DNA of 64,000 bases from Terriglobales bacterium (GTDB taxonomy: Bacteria; Acidobacteriota; Terriglobia; Terriglobales; Acidobacteriaceae). Where the stretch lies: the NCBI GenBank assembly GCA_035567895.1, contig DATMPC010000105.1, positions 1-64,000 of the forward strand, read 5' to 3'. Position 1 is the stretch's first letter, and every line of letters starts with the position of its first letter. Under the pieces are notes generated by a model. The model saw only the letters and a program-made list of their open reading frames with translations. It was not told where the DNA came from and ran no database searches. The position numbers and the translations under genes were made by a program. Positions 1-8,912 of this stretch are shown here, piece by piece.

Positions 1-531
1 GCGCCAGTGAAGATACCCGACGATGAGACCTCCGGCGATGGGTCCGAGCATGGGCGCCACTAGGGCTGGTATAGAAACAAAGCTCATGGTGCGCAGAAGA
101 TCTGACTTGGCAAATGTTCGCACCAGGGTGAGCCGGCCCACCGGCACCATCATCGCGCCGCCGCAACCTTGCAGGATGCGACAGGCAACCAGCAAGTGGA
201 TGTTGCTTGATATTCCGCATAGAAAGGACCCGAGAGTGAATAGACCAATCGCAGATGCGAATACACGACGGGTTCCGAACCGGTCCGCCATCCAGCCACT
301 GATTGGGATGAAGACCGCTAGGCTGAGCGTATAGCTCGCCAGCACCGCCTTCATGCTAAGGGGAGCGACGCCGAGGGCGGAAGAAATCGCGGGAACGGCC
401 GTATTGAGAATCGTTGTATCCAGCGACTCCATAAAAAAGGCGACAGCAACGAGCCACGGTAGGAGCCGTTTGGAGGCCTCTGAGGGATCGGATGAAGATG
501 GAGGCGCGATCAACGGGCCGGCTCGGTTCAT
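1..531 (-). CDS. MFS transporter, DHA2-like drug efflux family (partial, cut by window start)
   Basis: Reading the minus strand from the ATG at 531 gives 177 residues with no stop before the window edge. The translation has a hydrophilic N-terminus of about 20 residues, a first membrane segment containing FMESLDTTILNTAVPAI, and the MFS loop signature GWMADRFGTRRVF between segments 2 and 3. It also has the motif-B-like stretch ACRILQGCGGAMMVP and the beginning of segment 5 (PMLGPIAGG). These are characteristic of 14-TM DHA2 proton-coupled exporters of the EmrB/MdtD kind. The substrate cannot be told. Roughly the C-terminal two thirds lie outside the window. The upstream 270 bp towards the next gene carries no gene. 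Confidence 0.85.
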   Translation of the reverse strand, partial: MNRAGPLIAPPSSSDPSEASKRLLPWLVAVAFFMESLDTTILNTAVPAISSALGVAPLSMKAVLASYTLSLAVFIPISGWMADRFGTRRVFASAIGLFTLGSFLCGISSNIHLLVACRILQGCGGAMMVPVGRLTLVRTFAKSDLLRTMSFVSIPALVAPMLGPIAGGLIVGYLHWR

Positions 532-646
532 ATGTAGGAAACGGCGGGAGGCTTCTTCACCTCGAACATGTTAGCGGATGTGTCCGACCCATGGTTTCTT
601 ATGTACGGGGTTCCGCTAATAGCTAACCCCGGTTAGTCGGACAACT

Positions 647-679
647 GGAAGCTATCCAGAAACGGGCTTCTCGGAAGTT
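647..679. repeat. 33-bp repeat, copy 1 (mate at 5661-5693)
   Basis: This 33-bp stretch in the gap between the MFS gene and the winged-helix regulator matches 5661-5693 at 30 of 33 positions, same orientation. The core CTATCCAGAAACGGGCTT is identical in both. Flanking sequence is not clearly alike. It could be a piece of a dispersed element or an old coding remnant. Confidence 0.6.
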
Positions 680-807
680 GGCCGGATTTGTACCGGGAAG
701 CCGGGCTTATGGGAAGTGATCACGATTGGTTCCGGTTGACGAGCAATTCGGGCACAACCCCGATACGGCCGCTAGATAGCACCTTGGCTCTCGTCGAGGC
801 CGGGGGG

Positions 808-2712
808 CTACAGCGGCAGGCCCATGCGTCGCAGCAGGTCGGCGTAGCGAGGGTCGGAACGCAAGCCATCAAAATCATGCTCGGCTTTGATCCAAGTCAG
901 CCAGATGTCGCGCTCTGCATACGCTTTGTCCAGATAGCGGAAGGCCTGCGTTTTATCACCCACGAGCGCATAGTAGTCGGCGATGCCGTAGGGAGAGACA
1001 TATTCCCGATTTGAGCGTTCGATGTCACGATCCAACGTCTTCTTCCAATAACCTTTCCATCCCTTTGTCTGATAAGCCGCGTGCAGCGATTTGACCCAGT
1101 TTGGGCTGGTGCCTTCGAGGGCCATCATCTTCTCATATTGGGCCAAAGCTTCTTGCGGCATTCCCTTGTGGCGGTACGCCTCGCCCAGAAAAAGAATCGC
1201 GTCATGGTAGTTGGGGTTAATCCGCAGTGCCTTGTGTTCCTGCTCGATTGCCAGATCGTACTGTCCGGTGGCCAGATAGTAATATCCGAGATGATTGTTG
1301 GCTGCCACCGAGAGAGGGTCCAGCCTGAGATAGAGTTCGCTCTCCCTCCGAGATTCTTCGCTCCGGCCCATGTAAAGGACGAAGTGCGAGTACATATGGT
1401 GCGCGAGCGTGTCGCCGGGGTTCAGATCGATGGCTCGCTGGAATTCTTTTTCCGCTCCGGCCCAGTCCCAGTCCCCCAGGAACTTCACCTGGGCCAGCGC
1501 GGCATGGGCGTCGCTCAAGGTGTCGTCCAGTCGTAGGGCCTTCAGGGCGGCGGCGCGAGCTAACGGAATGGCCATCTTTGGATCCAAGTTGGGATTCCCA
1601 AAAACGTACGTATCGGCCAGCCCGGCGTAGGCCGGCGCGTAGTTCGGGTACTCGGCAATCGCTTCCTGAAAATTTTTGCGGGCCAGCGACACCGCGTCCG
1701 GCGTCCAGTTTTCGAAGGAGAGGCGTCCCCGGATGTATAGCCGATAAGCTTCGGGGTCAACGGGCTCGACGCGGGCCAGCCGGGCTCTTTCCTCTGGTGT
1801 CAGCTTGATTTTGATCTGGTCGGCGATGGCTTTCGCCACATCGCGCTGCAAGGCCAGCACGTCGGGAAGTTCGCGCTCGTAGCTCTCGGCCCAAAGATGC
1901 TCCTCCGGCGCCGCCCTGACTAATTGGGCCCGGATCCGCACCTTGTTTGTGGACCGCCCGACCGAGCCTTCCACTACCGCGTCTACATTAAGTTCCCGGG
2001 CAATCTCGGGTACCGTCTTGCGGGTGCCTTTGTAGTGCGCGGTCGACGTCCGGGAAATGACGCGCAGACTAGAGATCGAGGCCAAGTCCGTAATCAGTTC
2101 GTCCGTCATTCCATCTGCGAAATACTCCTGCCCCGGATCGCCAGAGAGGTTCTCCAGGGGTAGCACAGCCAGCGATGTGATGTGCAACGGACTTGTCGCC
2201 CGCCTCTTCTCCCAGGTCCAAATCCATGTACCCAGCAAGGCCACAACCAACGCAAACACGAAGAACTTGCCGAAGGGGCTCCTGGCTTTGAATCGCCCGG
2301 CCATTGCGGCCTCTTCCGGCTCCGTTTCAGTTAGTGCGTTTGGATTCTCGGTGCCGGAACCGCGTTCCCGGCCCTTGACTTCCGTGACCGGAGCCACAAA
2401 CCGGTAGCCCCGACGGGGTACTGTTTCCACAAAGCGTGGACTCTCGGCGGAATCTCCCAGAGCCTCACGCAGCCGGTTGATGGCGGCATTGACGCTGTTA
2501 TCGACGTCCACGAAAGTATCTGCCGGCCACAGCTGTTGCCGCAGTTGCTCCCGGGTAACGATCTCGCCGGCATGTTCCAGGAGAAATGCCAGGATCTGAA
2601 ACGGCTGCTCCTGGAGCTTGATCTGCATCCCCTGCTTGCGGAGCTCGCGGGCATGTGTGTCCACTTCGAAGACTCCAAATCGGAACACACGCGCTGTTAT
2701 GGGTGACAGCAC
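808..2712 (-). CDS. Winged-helix DNA-binding / TolB-like / TPR regulator (CadC-like)
   Basis: A 634-residue one-component regulator. Residues about 8-110 form an OmpR/CadC-type winged helix (REQLRQQLWPADTFVDVD, then the C-terminal PRRGYRFVAPV hairpin). A single membrane segment follows near residue 150 (FFVFALVVALLGTWIW). Next comes a FlgO/TolB-like region (LAVLPLENLSGDPGQEYFADG), then tetratricopeptide repeats to the C-terminus (AYAGLADTY, HLGYYYLATGQYDLAIEQ). Acidobacteria carry many such proteins. The domain order suggests a membrane-anchored transcription factor that senses something through its periplasmic TPR part. The signal is unknown. It faces away from the haloperoxidase-like gene at 2920, and the two share about 200 bp of upstream DNA. 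Confidence 0.85.
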   Translation of the reverse strand: MLSPITARVFRFGVFEVDTHARELRKQGMQIKLQEQPFQILAFLLEHAGEIVTREQLRQQLWPADTFVDVDNSVNAAINRLREALGDSAESPRFVETVPRRGYRFVAPVTEVKGRERGSGTENPNALTETEPEEAAMAGRFKARSPFGKFFVFALVVALLGTWIWTWEKRRATSPLHITSLAVLPLENLSGDPGQEYFADGMTDELITDLASISSLRVISRTSTAHYKGTRKTVPEIARELNVDAVVEGSVGRSTNKVRIRAQLVRAAPEEHLWAESYERELPDVLALQRDVAKAIADQIKIKLTPEERARLARVEPVDPEAYRLYIRGRLSFENWTPDAVSLARKNFQEAIAEYPNYAPAYAGLADTYVFGNPNLDPKMAIPLARAAALKALRLDDTLSDAHAALAQVKFLGDWDWAGAEKEFQRAIDLNPGDTLAHHMYSHFVLYMGRSEESRRESELYLRLDPLSVAANNHLGYYYLATGQYDLAIEQEHKALRINPNYHDAILFLGEAYRHKGMPQEALAQYEKMMALEGTSPNWVKSLHAAYQTKGWKGYWKKTLDRDIERSNREYVSPYGIADYYALVGDKTQAFRYLDKAYAERDIWLTWIKAEHDFDGLRSDPRYADLLRRMGLPL

Positions 2713-2919
2713 CGGCCAAGAACCTCTTCATTTTTGGGGGGCAGCCAAGTTTATCCCAACTTGGAGATTTCGAGTGCGTGTAATGCCGCTTTGCAAGCTC
2801 CTGCCGGCAAAGAAGTTGACGCGTAAGAAACATTCAATTTCCAGACTATGGACGCTAGTCGGCCTTCAAGCGCACGGTCGCAAGCGTTGCTGGCGAACTC
2901 GGGCTGGGATGGAGGGTCT

Positions 2920-4293
2920 ATGAAAACCAGTTACGCGATCAAGAAACGAGCCACTCAAACGTGGCAATGGGGCGTCCTTTGGCTATTTGCGCTTTGCCTG
3001 ATGCTGAATACAGCCTCCGTCGCGCAGGACGCCGTCACGGAATGGAATCTTAACGCTGAAAAGGCGGTCCTCTCCAGTGCCATTAACTCAGACGCAGTGA
3101 GCACGGCGCGCGTCTATGTGCTGATGCACGCCGCCATCTTCGATGCCGTCAACGGCATTGAGCGGCGCTACACACCCTATCATGTGGACGTCGCAGCCCC
3201 ACGCGGGGCTTCGCGGCGCGCAGCGGCCATCGAAGCCGCTTACACCACGTTGGTGGCTCTCTTCCCATCGCAAAAATCGACGCTGGATGCGGAGCTGGCA
3301 TCCTCGCTGAATTCCCTTTCGGCTGATGATGAAGATTCGCAAGACAGCGAATCGATTGCTCGGGGGCTAGCTTGGGGGCAGCAAGTTGCCAACGACATTC
3401 TGGCCTGGCGCAGCGACGACGGATTCAACAAAGCATTGCCCCCGGTTACTGGGGGACTGGCGCCAGGACAATGGCGGCCAACTCCGCCCGCTTTCCAGTC
3501 TATGGCCCTCCCGCAAGTTGCGACCATGTTGCCATACGCGATTGCGTCACCATCACAGTTCCGTCCGGCGGGGCCTCCGGCCTTGAACAGCGCGCAATAT
3601 GCGGCCAATTTCAACGAGACCAAGACGCTGGGAAGCGCCACCAGCTCGAGCCGAACAGCGGAACAGACGCTGATCGCGCGTTATTGGGCCGGAAACGCCT
3701 CCGTCTCCTGGAACCGCGTGGCCTCGTCGCTAGCCATCGCCCACCACACGACGCTGTCGGAAAATTCGCGCTTATTCGCGCTGATGAATCTTGCCTTGGG
3801 CGACGCGACCGTCGCCGGGTGGGATTCCAAGCTCCACTTTTTGTCGTGGCGGCCGGTCACTGCCATTCCTCTTGCAGATAGCCTCAACCCGGATACCGCG
3901 GCAGATCCTAATTGGAAGCCCCTGTTGAACACCCCCCGCCATCCCGAGTACGTTTCCGCGCATTTGATTTTCAGCTCGGCTTCGGCGGGTGTGCTAGCGA
4001 TCTACTTTGGCGACGACACGACCTTTTCTCTCGAAGCTGTCAGCCTGCCCGGAGTGTTCCGGACTTACAACAGCTTCTCTTCTGCGCTGGACGAAGTCAC
4101 GCTGGCCCGAATTTACGCCGGCATTCATTTCCGCTCGGCCTGCGTGGATGGCAGGACCATAGGGACAGCGATCGCCCAGTATGTGACCGAGCATGTAGCT
4201 CAAGCGGACCATGGAGAAAAACGGGGACAAGTGAAACACGATCATCCTGAAGGCGAAGGCCTAAGTGTTGAGAACGCAGACCCGGATAATTGA
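2920..4293 (+). CDS. Secreted vanadium-dependent haloperoxidase / PAP2-type acid phosphatase
   Basis: 457 residues from the ATG at 2920, chosen because GGAGGG precedes it and a signal peptide follows (TWQWGVLWLFALCLML, cleavage after ASVAQ). An in-frame ATG at 2848 would bury the signal peptide. Three blocks of the VHPO/PAP2 active site are visible: KLHFLSWRP (K-x6-RP), PEYVSAH in place of the usual PSGH, and ARIYAGIHFRSACVDG in place of SRxxxxxH. Both catalytic histidines and the phosphate/vanadate-binding K and R are present. The family either halogenates with H2O2 or hydrolyses phosphate esters, and the sequence alone does not decide. The protein is predicted to be periplasmic or exported. 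Confidence 0.85.
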   Translation: MKTSYAIKKRATQTWQWGVLWLFALCLMLNTASVAQDAVTEWNLNAEKAVLSSAINSDAVSTARVYVLMHAAIFDAVNGIERRYTPYHVDVAAPRGASRRAAAIEAAYTTLVALFPSQKSTLDAELASSLNSLSADDEDSQDSESIARGLAWGQQVANDILAWRSDDGFNKALPPVTGGLAPGQWRPTPPAFQSMALPQVATMLPYAIASPSQFRPAGPPALNSAQYAANFNETKTLGSATSSSRTAEQTLIARYWAGNASVSWNRVASSLAIAHHTTLSENSRLFALMNLALGDATVAGWDSKLHFLSWRPVTAIPLADSLNPDTAADPNWKPLLNTPRHPEYVSAHLIFSSASAGVLAIYFGDDTTFSLEAVSLPGVFRTYNSFSSALDEVTLARIYAGIHFRSACVDGRTIGTAIAQYVTEHVAQADHGEKRGQVKHDHPEGEGLSVENADPDN

Positions 4294-4421
4294 TACCCAA
4301 CCTTTGATACCCAACCTTGAAGTTCGAGCAGGATGAGCGAGCCCCAAACGATGGTCCACAGGAAGCAGGCCTCCGAACTTAGCGAATGGTTACCTAAGAG
4401 AACCCTGTGGAGGGTAAAACA

Positions 4422-5432
4422 ATGAAAGCAAGATTGCTTATTTATACGCTGTTGAGTGTTGTCCTCTTACATGGATGGTCAGGCGCCAGGGCGCAAACCT
4501 ACACGGTTACCGACTTCGGCACGCTTGGCGGTACGAAGAGTCAGGCCAACGATATCAACAATCGCAGTCAGGTCGTGGGCAATTCGACCCTCCCTGGGGA
4601 CACCGTTAGTCGCGCCTTCCTATGGCAAGACGGCGTGCTGGGCGACCTCGGTTCGCTCGGCGGCACGTTCACCACTGCCAACGCGATCAATAATCGCGGC
4701 GAAGCCGTTGGAGCATCAGAAACAACCGGCAATACGGCGCGTCATGCGGTTCTGTTCCGCGATGGCGAAACGGTAGATCTCGGCGCACTTCCTGGCAGCC
4801 AGTTCGGCACGGCCTTCGGCATTAGCCAGCGTGGCGAAATCTTTGGTGGTTCGACCATCACAGGTAGGGGTCCGTTCTTTCACGCAGTCCAATACAAGGA
4901 TGGTGAGGTGGTTGACCTCGGCACGCTCGGCGGGCCAAGCAGCTTCGCTGGGTACGCGAATCATCATGGCCAATCGGCTGGAAGAGCGGACATTCCGAGT
5001 GGATCCTCGCGAGCGGTTATCTTCGGCGACGGGACGATCACGGATCTCGGAACGCTCCCGGGTGGCACATCTAGCACTGCGAGAGCCATCAACAATCGCG
5101 GCCAAGTTTCCGGGATATCGGATACCGCCAACGGCGAGCTTCATGCGTTCCTCTTAAGCGACGGCGTGATGACCGACCTCGGAACGCTCGGAGGCAAATT
5201 TAGCGATCCCTTCGGCCATTCGATCAACAATCGCGGTGAAGTTGTTGGCAAGTCGACCACCGCCAGCGGTCAAATGCACGCTTTCCTCTTCGCCGATGGC
5301 GTGTTGCGAGACCTCAATGACCTGATTCCCGCGGACTCCGGCTGGGTCCTGACCGCGGCTCAGGCAATAAATGATCATGGGCACATCGTCGGTTTTGGCG
5401 CCATCAACGGCCAACCCATGCCTTTCTTCTGA
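4422..5432 (+). CDS. HAF-repeat secreted protein
   Basis: 336 residues from the ATG at 4422, which has TGGAGGG seven bases upstream. A GTG at 4407 would add five residues before the signal peptide. An N-terminal signal (LLIYTLLSVVLLHGWSGARA) is followed by about seven HAF repeats of roughly 40 residues, each with AINNRGxVVG and a DLGTLGG turn (for example HAFLLSDGVMTDLGTLGG). Such repeats build beta-propeller-like extracellular proteins of unknown role, common in soil Acidobacteria and Proteobacteria. It follows the haloperoxidase-like gene by 128 bp on the same strand and may be co-expressed. No catalytic domain is visible. Confidence 0.85.
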   Translation: MKARLLIYTLLSVVLLHGWSGARAQTYTVTDFGTLGGTKSQANDINNRSQVVGNSTLPGDTVSRAFLWQDGVLGDLGSLGGTFTTANAINNRGEAVGASETTGNTARHAVLFRDGETVDLGALPGSQFGTAFGISQRGEIFGGSTITGRGPFFHAVQYKDGEVVDLGTLGGPSSFAGYANHHGQSAGRADIPSGSSRAVIFGDGTITDLGTLPGGTSSTARAINNRGQVSGISDTANGELHAFLLSDGVMTDLGTLGGKFSDPFGHSINNRGEVVGKSTTASGQMHAFLFADGVLRDLNDLIPADSGWVLTAAQAINDHGHIVGFGAINGQPMPFF

Positions 5433-5463
5433 CGCCTGATGACGATGACTGAAAGGAGCGAAC

Positions 5464-5575
5464 ATGAAGACGAAACACAAGATTCCACTCTGCGTTCATG
5501 ATCTGGACTTCGGCTTTTCTCACGCTGGCTCTCGTCGATAGATACGCAAGCCGTGGTTTGCTACCCGGCACATAG
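5464..5575 (+). pseudogene. Possible remnant of a frameshifted secreted-protein start
   Basis: An ATG at 5464 has a good ribosome-binding site (GAAAGGAG) and opens MKTKHKIPLC, but the frame stops at once. A hydrophobic signal-like stretch (MIWTSAFLTLALVD) continues in the +1 frame from 5498 to a stop at 5573-5575. The simplest reading is the broken N-terminus of a lost exported protein. It may equally be chance. Confidence 0.25.
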
Positions 5576-5660
5576 ACGTAAATCACACGCCCCCTAGAAG
5601 GGGCTCATTTGGCATTTTGTTTCGGGCCGCTCGCGATCACTCCCGTATCGTCGGCAACCC

Positions 5661-5693
5661 GGAAACTATCCAGAAACGGGCTTGTGGGAAGTT
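5661..5693. repeat. 33-bp repeat, copy 2 (mate at 647-679)
   Basis: Matches 647-679 at 30 of 33 positions in the same orientation. It lies in the gene-poor stretch between the HAF protein and the phosphodiesterase gene. Confidence 0.6.
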
Positions 5694-5949
5694 CTGGGAG
5701 GATGGTCGGCTACACGGAAGTTGGAATGTTCTCGTCCTTAGGCGGTTGGCCCACTCTTGTCCCGTTTCGGTTCCCGCATCGGACTTCCCGACATTTCATA
5801 AGTGCCATAATGGAAAACGAACAAAGCCTGGGCCGCCCGCCCGGTTGCCACTAGGGAACGGGGACAACGCTTGAATTCTACCTGCATCATCAGCGCACCC
5901 TTTTAAAAATCGCAAGACGGTGCGGCACCCGGCCGTCTTCCGCTCCAGA

Positions 5950-6088
5950 CACTGTCATCCCTCACTCCGCAGCGAAGCCGTTTCTCGCGTCGATAATTTC
6001 AAGGCGGAGTGGGGGATCTGCTGTTTGTCGGTCGGGGAGCTCACAAAAGCAGATCCCCCGCGCAAAAAGCGCGCGAGGGATGACAGTG
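5950..6088. repeat. Long palindromic element with TGTCATCCCTC ends
   Basis: A 14-bp perfect inverted repeat (CACTGTCATCCCTC and its complement) closes the element. A second nested pair, GGGGGATCTGCT and AGCAGATCCCCC, lies inside. The ends resemble the TGTCATTCCGA palindromes at 13279 and 44370, so this is probably a divergent relative of that family. Confidence 0.65.
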
Positions 6089-6221
6089 CATAAGGAGCGC
6101 CATCCCCCTGTCTCCCGGCTCCTGTGAAACACACTGTTCATGCAACCGTGATGCTGCAGAAATGATTCGGGCTTAGCTTCTTCTCGGTTACAAAACTCAG
6201 TTTCCCCAAGGAGAAGTGACG

Positions 6222-7973
6222 ATGTCAAAGAAGTTAGCTTCAGTGTCTCTGCTTGGCATGCTGCTTGCTGTTCCGCTTGCTTTCGCCGTAGACGGTGATC
6301 GGGACGATGATCGTTCGAAGCACCTCAATGATCGTAAAGGGATTCGCCACGTGTTGCTCATCAGCATCGACGGCATGCACGCAGTGGATTACCAGAATTG
6401 CACCAAGGGTGGCTATTGTCCGAATTTGGCGGCGCTCGGCAAAACGGGCGTGAGCTACACAAACACGTCCACTTCCAAGCCGTCAGATTCGTTTCCTGGA
6501 TTGATGGCGCTGGTCACGGGCGGCACACCGCGTCTGGTGGGTGCTTATTATGACGTTGCTTACGACCGCGTTCTCGCCCCACCGGCTACTACCACTGGAA
6601 ACGGCAATCTCGCCGGACCCTGTGTTCCCGGCGTGCCCAACGGTACCACCACGGAATATGAAGAAGGCAACGATATCGATCAGAGCCTGCTGAACGGCGG
6701 CGCACCCGGAGCCAGCCTGATTGATGGTGGCGTAAATTCTCTCGATCCCACCACATTCCCACGGGATCCGTTTGCCGGATGCTCCCCGGTTTACCCGTGG
6801 AATTTCATCCGCGCGAACACGATCTACGGTGTGATCCATAAAGCCGGCGGCTACACCGCCTGGTCGGACAAGCATGCCGTTTATGCAGCGGTTTCGGGAC
6901 CGACTGGCACCTCTGTCCCCAGCAATGTCGATGATTACTATGCTCCCGACGTCAACTCCAACATTATCGGGCTCTCCGGCTTGACCACAGCCGACGGCCT
7001 TGTCTGTTCCGTCGGCGGAAATGCTCCCGACAACAACGGCGGCGCCTGGACCGACAGCTTCCAGAACATCCGCTGCTACGACCAGCTCAAGGTGAACGCC
7101 ACCCTTCATCAGATCGATGGCAAGACCCACCTTGGCGACAAGAATGCTCCTGTACCGAATATTCTGGGCATGAACTTCCAGGCAGTAAGCGTCGCGCAAA
7201 AGCTAATCGAAACCGTCGGTGGAGTGAAGGTGTTCGGCGGCTACCTTGATGCGGCTGCCACTCCCAGTCCCAGTCTCAAGACCAACATTACCTTCGTGGA
7301 CGATGCCATCGGACAGATGACATCGGAACTGAAAAAGCAAGGGCTGTTGGAGAGCACGTTGTTCATCGTTACGGCCAAGCACGGCCAATCGCCCATCGAT
7401 CCAACCAAGTTCCAGGAACTCGGCAAGGGCATCACCACTACTCCGGCCACTCTCCTGGCCAACGCGGGATTTTTTCCGCCTCCGCCGATTGGAGGTCAAT
7501 CGGAGAATCCCAATACGCCAGGTGCAATCGGGCCAACCGAGGACGATATATCCCTGATGTGGCTGGGTACCGGCGCCGATACGAAGGCTGCAGTGGCCCT
7601 GCTGCAAGCGAATAGCAGCGCTATTCAGGCCGGCACGATCTTCTCTGGAGACTCATTAGAAGATATGTTCGACAAGCCCGGAATTCCCCCATTCGGCGAT
7701 CCGCGCACGCCCGACATTATCGTGCAACCGGTCCCCGGCGTGATTTATACCGGGAGTCACAAGAAGCAGGAAGAACACGGAGGGTTTGCTCATGACGACA
7801 CCAACGTGATGATCCTGCTATCCAATCCCAATTTGGGACCGAAGACGGTGAGCACGTTCGTGGAAACCAGACAGGTTGCTCCTACCATCCTGAAAGCGCT
7901 CGGCCTTAATCCCAATCGCCTGGACGCAGTGCGGAAGGAAGGTACGGAGGTCCTACCGGGTGTGGAGTTTTAA
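6222..7973 (+). CDS. Exported phosphodiesterase / nucleotide pyrophosphatase-like alkaline phosphatase
   Basis: 583 residues from the ATG at 6222, with AAGGAG upstream. The signal peptide is LLGMLLAVPLAFA. The fold markers of the type I phosphodiesterase/alkaline phosphatase superfamily are visible: VLLISIDGMHAVDY with metal-binding Asp near the start, NLAALGKTGVSYTNTST, then SKPSDSFPGLMALVTGG where the nucleophile is expected, AKHGQSPIDP, and HGGFAHDDTNVMILLSNP. A TAPTIL-like C-terminal motif (VAPTILKALGL) completes the pattern. Substrate unknown; predicted periplasmic hydrolysis of phosphodiesters or phosphomonoesters. It stands alone, preceded by a repeat-rich gap. Confidence 0.85.
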   Translation: MSKKLASVSLLGMLLAVPLAFAVDGDRDDDRSKHLNDRKGIRHVLLISIDGMHAVDYQNCTKGGYCPNLAALGKTGVSYTNTSTSKPSDSFPGLMALVTGGTPRLVGAYYDVAYDRVLAPPATTTGNGNLAGPCVPGVPNGTTTEYEEGNDIDQSLLNGGAPGASLIDGGVNSLDPTTFPRDPFAGCSPVYPWNFIRANTIYGVIHKAGGYTAWSDKHAVYAAVSGPTGTSVPSNVDDYYAPDVNSNIIGLSGLTTADGLVCSVGGNAPDNNGGAWTDSFQNIRCYDQLKVNATLHQIDGKTHLGDKNAPVPNILGMNFQAVSVAQKLIETVGGVKVFGGYLDAAATPSPSLKTNITFVDDAIGQMTSELKKQGLLESTLFIVTAKHGQSPIDPTKFQELGKGITTTPATLLANAGFFPPPPIGGQSENPNTPGAIGPTEDDISLMWLGTGADTKAAVALLQANSSAIQAGTIFSGDSLEDMFDKPGIPPFGDPRTPDIIVQPVPGVIYTGSHKKQEEHGGFAHDDTNVMILLSNPNLGPKTVSTFVETRQVAPTILKALGLNPNRLDAVRKEGTEVLPGVEF

Positions 7974-7998
7974 TTTCAGATAGTCCGCTTCCTGTCAT

Positions 7999-8049
7999 TC
8001 AGAGGACGGGTGACCCAGCTTCTCTCCGCAGGCCACCCGTCCGATCTGA
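7999..8049. terminator. Long hairpin downstream of the phosphodiesterase gene
   Basis: TCAGA plus GGACGGGTG at 7999-8012 pairs with CACCCGTCC plus TCTGA at 8034-8049, with a GA bulge. It lies 25 bp after the stop codon. There is no strong T-run, so it is either a weak or Rho-assisted terminator or a small palindromic repeat. Confidence 0.35.
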
Positions 8050-8151
8050 GCATCGGCGCATACAGAACCACCTGCCGTCGCGGATGGTACAGTTGGTGTT
8101 GGGCCGCCCGCCACTCGTCCACAAATAGATCAGGGTATTCTTGTACTGCTA

Positions 8152-8454
8152 CTACCTTTTTGTGCAGCCCTGATTATTCTTGCCTTGGACGCAAGTGGTG
8201 CCACCGGGCCCTTGGGCTACGCCTTTTCCATTCTTGGTCTTGGCTTTGGCACCGTTGGCGGTTTGAGTAGTTGTTACTCCGTTTTGATTCTTCTGGGCGA
8301 CAGCAGCATTGCCCGTCCTCGGGTTGACGGCAGCGGCAGTCTGGCCATTCTTGCAAACCGTCTCACCGCGCCGGTTCTTGACGCAATCTTGAGAAGCTTG
8401 AGCAACGGTGCTCAAAGCAAGAAACACACACCCGATCAACACCAAACTTTTCAT
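8152..8454 (-). CDS. Small secreted Asn/Gly/Lys-rich protein, unknown function
   Basis: 100 residues from the ATG at 8454, which has GAGG six bases upstream. Two in-frame ATGs at 8466 and 8460 are less well placed. A signal peptide (MKSLVLIGCVFLALSTVAQA) precedes a mature part of about 80 residues. That part is rich in Asn, Gly, Thr, Gln and Lys, with repeated NG turns and four cysteines (CVKNRRGETVC near the start, TTCVQGKNNQGC near the end) that could form disulfides. No family is recognised. Confidence 0.6.
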   Translation of the reverse strand: MKSLVLIGCVFLALSTVAQASQDCVKNRRGETVCKNGQTAAAVNPRTGNAAVAQKNQNGVTTTQTANGAKAKTKNGKGVAQGPGGTTCVQGKNNQGCTKR

Positions 8455-8633
8455 TTGCATCCTCATTTATTAAGGTTCTGTTCGACTAGACCGACGTGTC
8501 AAAAACGGTCTCCTGCCTCCGGCGGTGATTGAGGAACTCAATACTCACAATAATCTGCACTTACAATAAGTTGCGATTCGGCGTCACGCTACTGGCAGAA
8601 AGGGCAGCAGGCGCACACAAGTCGAGCTTCACT

Positions 8634-8912
8634 ATGGGATATCTGATTGGGTTGATATTGGCCTTGACGGTGGCTGGCCTAGCCGCCGTTGTGGGCTTTG
8701 ACCGCAAGCGTGTGTTCTATCCGACGCTGCTCATCGTAATTGCCTCATACGATGCGTTGTTTGCCGTGATGGGAGCCTCGTACTCCGCAATCTGGAAGCC
8801 CAGCGGGCAGGCAGAAGCGCGGTCCATCCACTTCGGTATCCTTCCTTCAAGAAGCGCTTATCATGAAGTAGAAAAGGATCTGCTTGCTTATGCTCTCCCG
8901 CTTGCTATGTAG
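8634..8912 (+). pseudogene. Truncated small membrane protein gene
   Basis: From the ATG at 8634 the frame encodes about 55 residues with two clear membrane segments (LIGLILALTVAGLAAVVGF and YPTLLIVIASYDALFAVMGA). It then changes abruptly to a hydrophilic, unrelated-looking tail that runs 23 bp into msrA. The change of character after AIW suggests a frameshift or a deletion that removed the last segments of a four-helix membrane protein. No ribosome-binding site is obvious. Function unknown. Confidence 0.45.

Larger units (their letters stand above)
5433..6221. other. Gene-poor intergenic stretch
   Basis: About 790 bp without a convincing intact gene. It holds the broken signal-peptide start, a small GCCCC/GGGGC hairpin near 5590, the second copy of the 33-bp repeat and the large palindrome at 5950-6088. 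Short open frames here show no recognisable protein. Confidence 0.6.
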
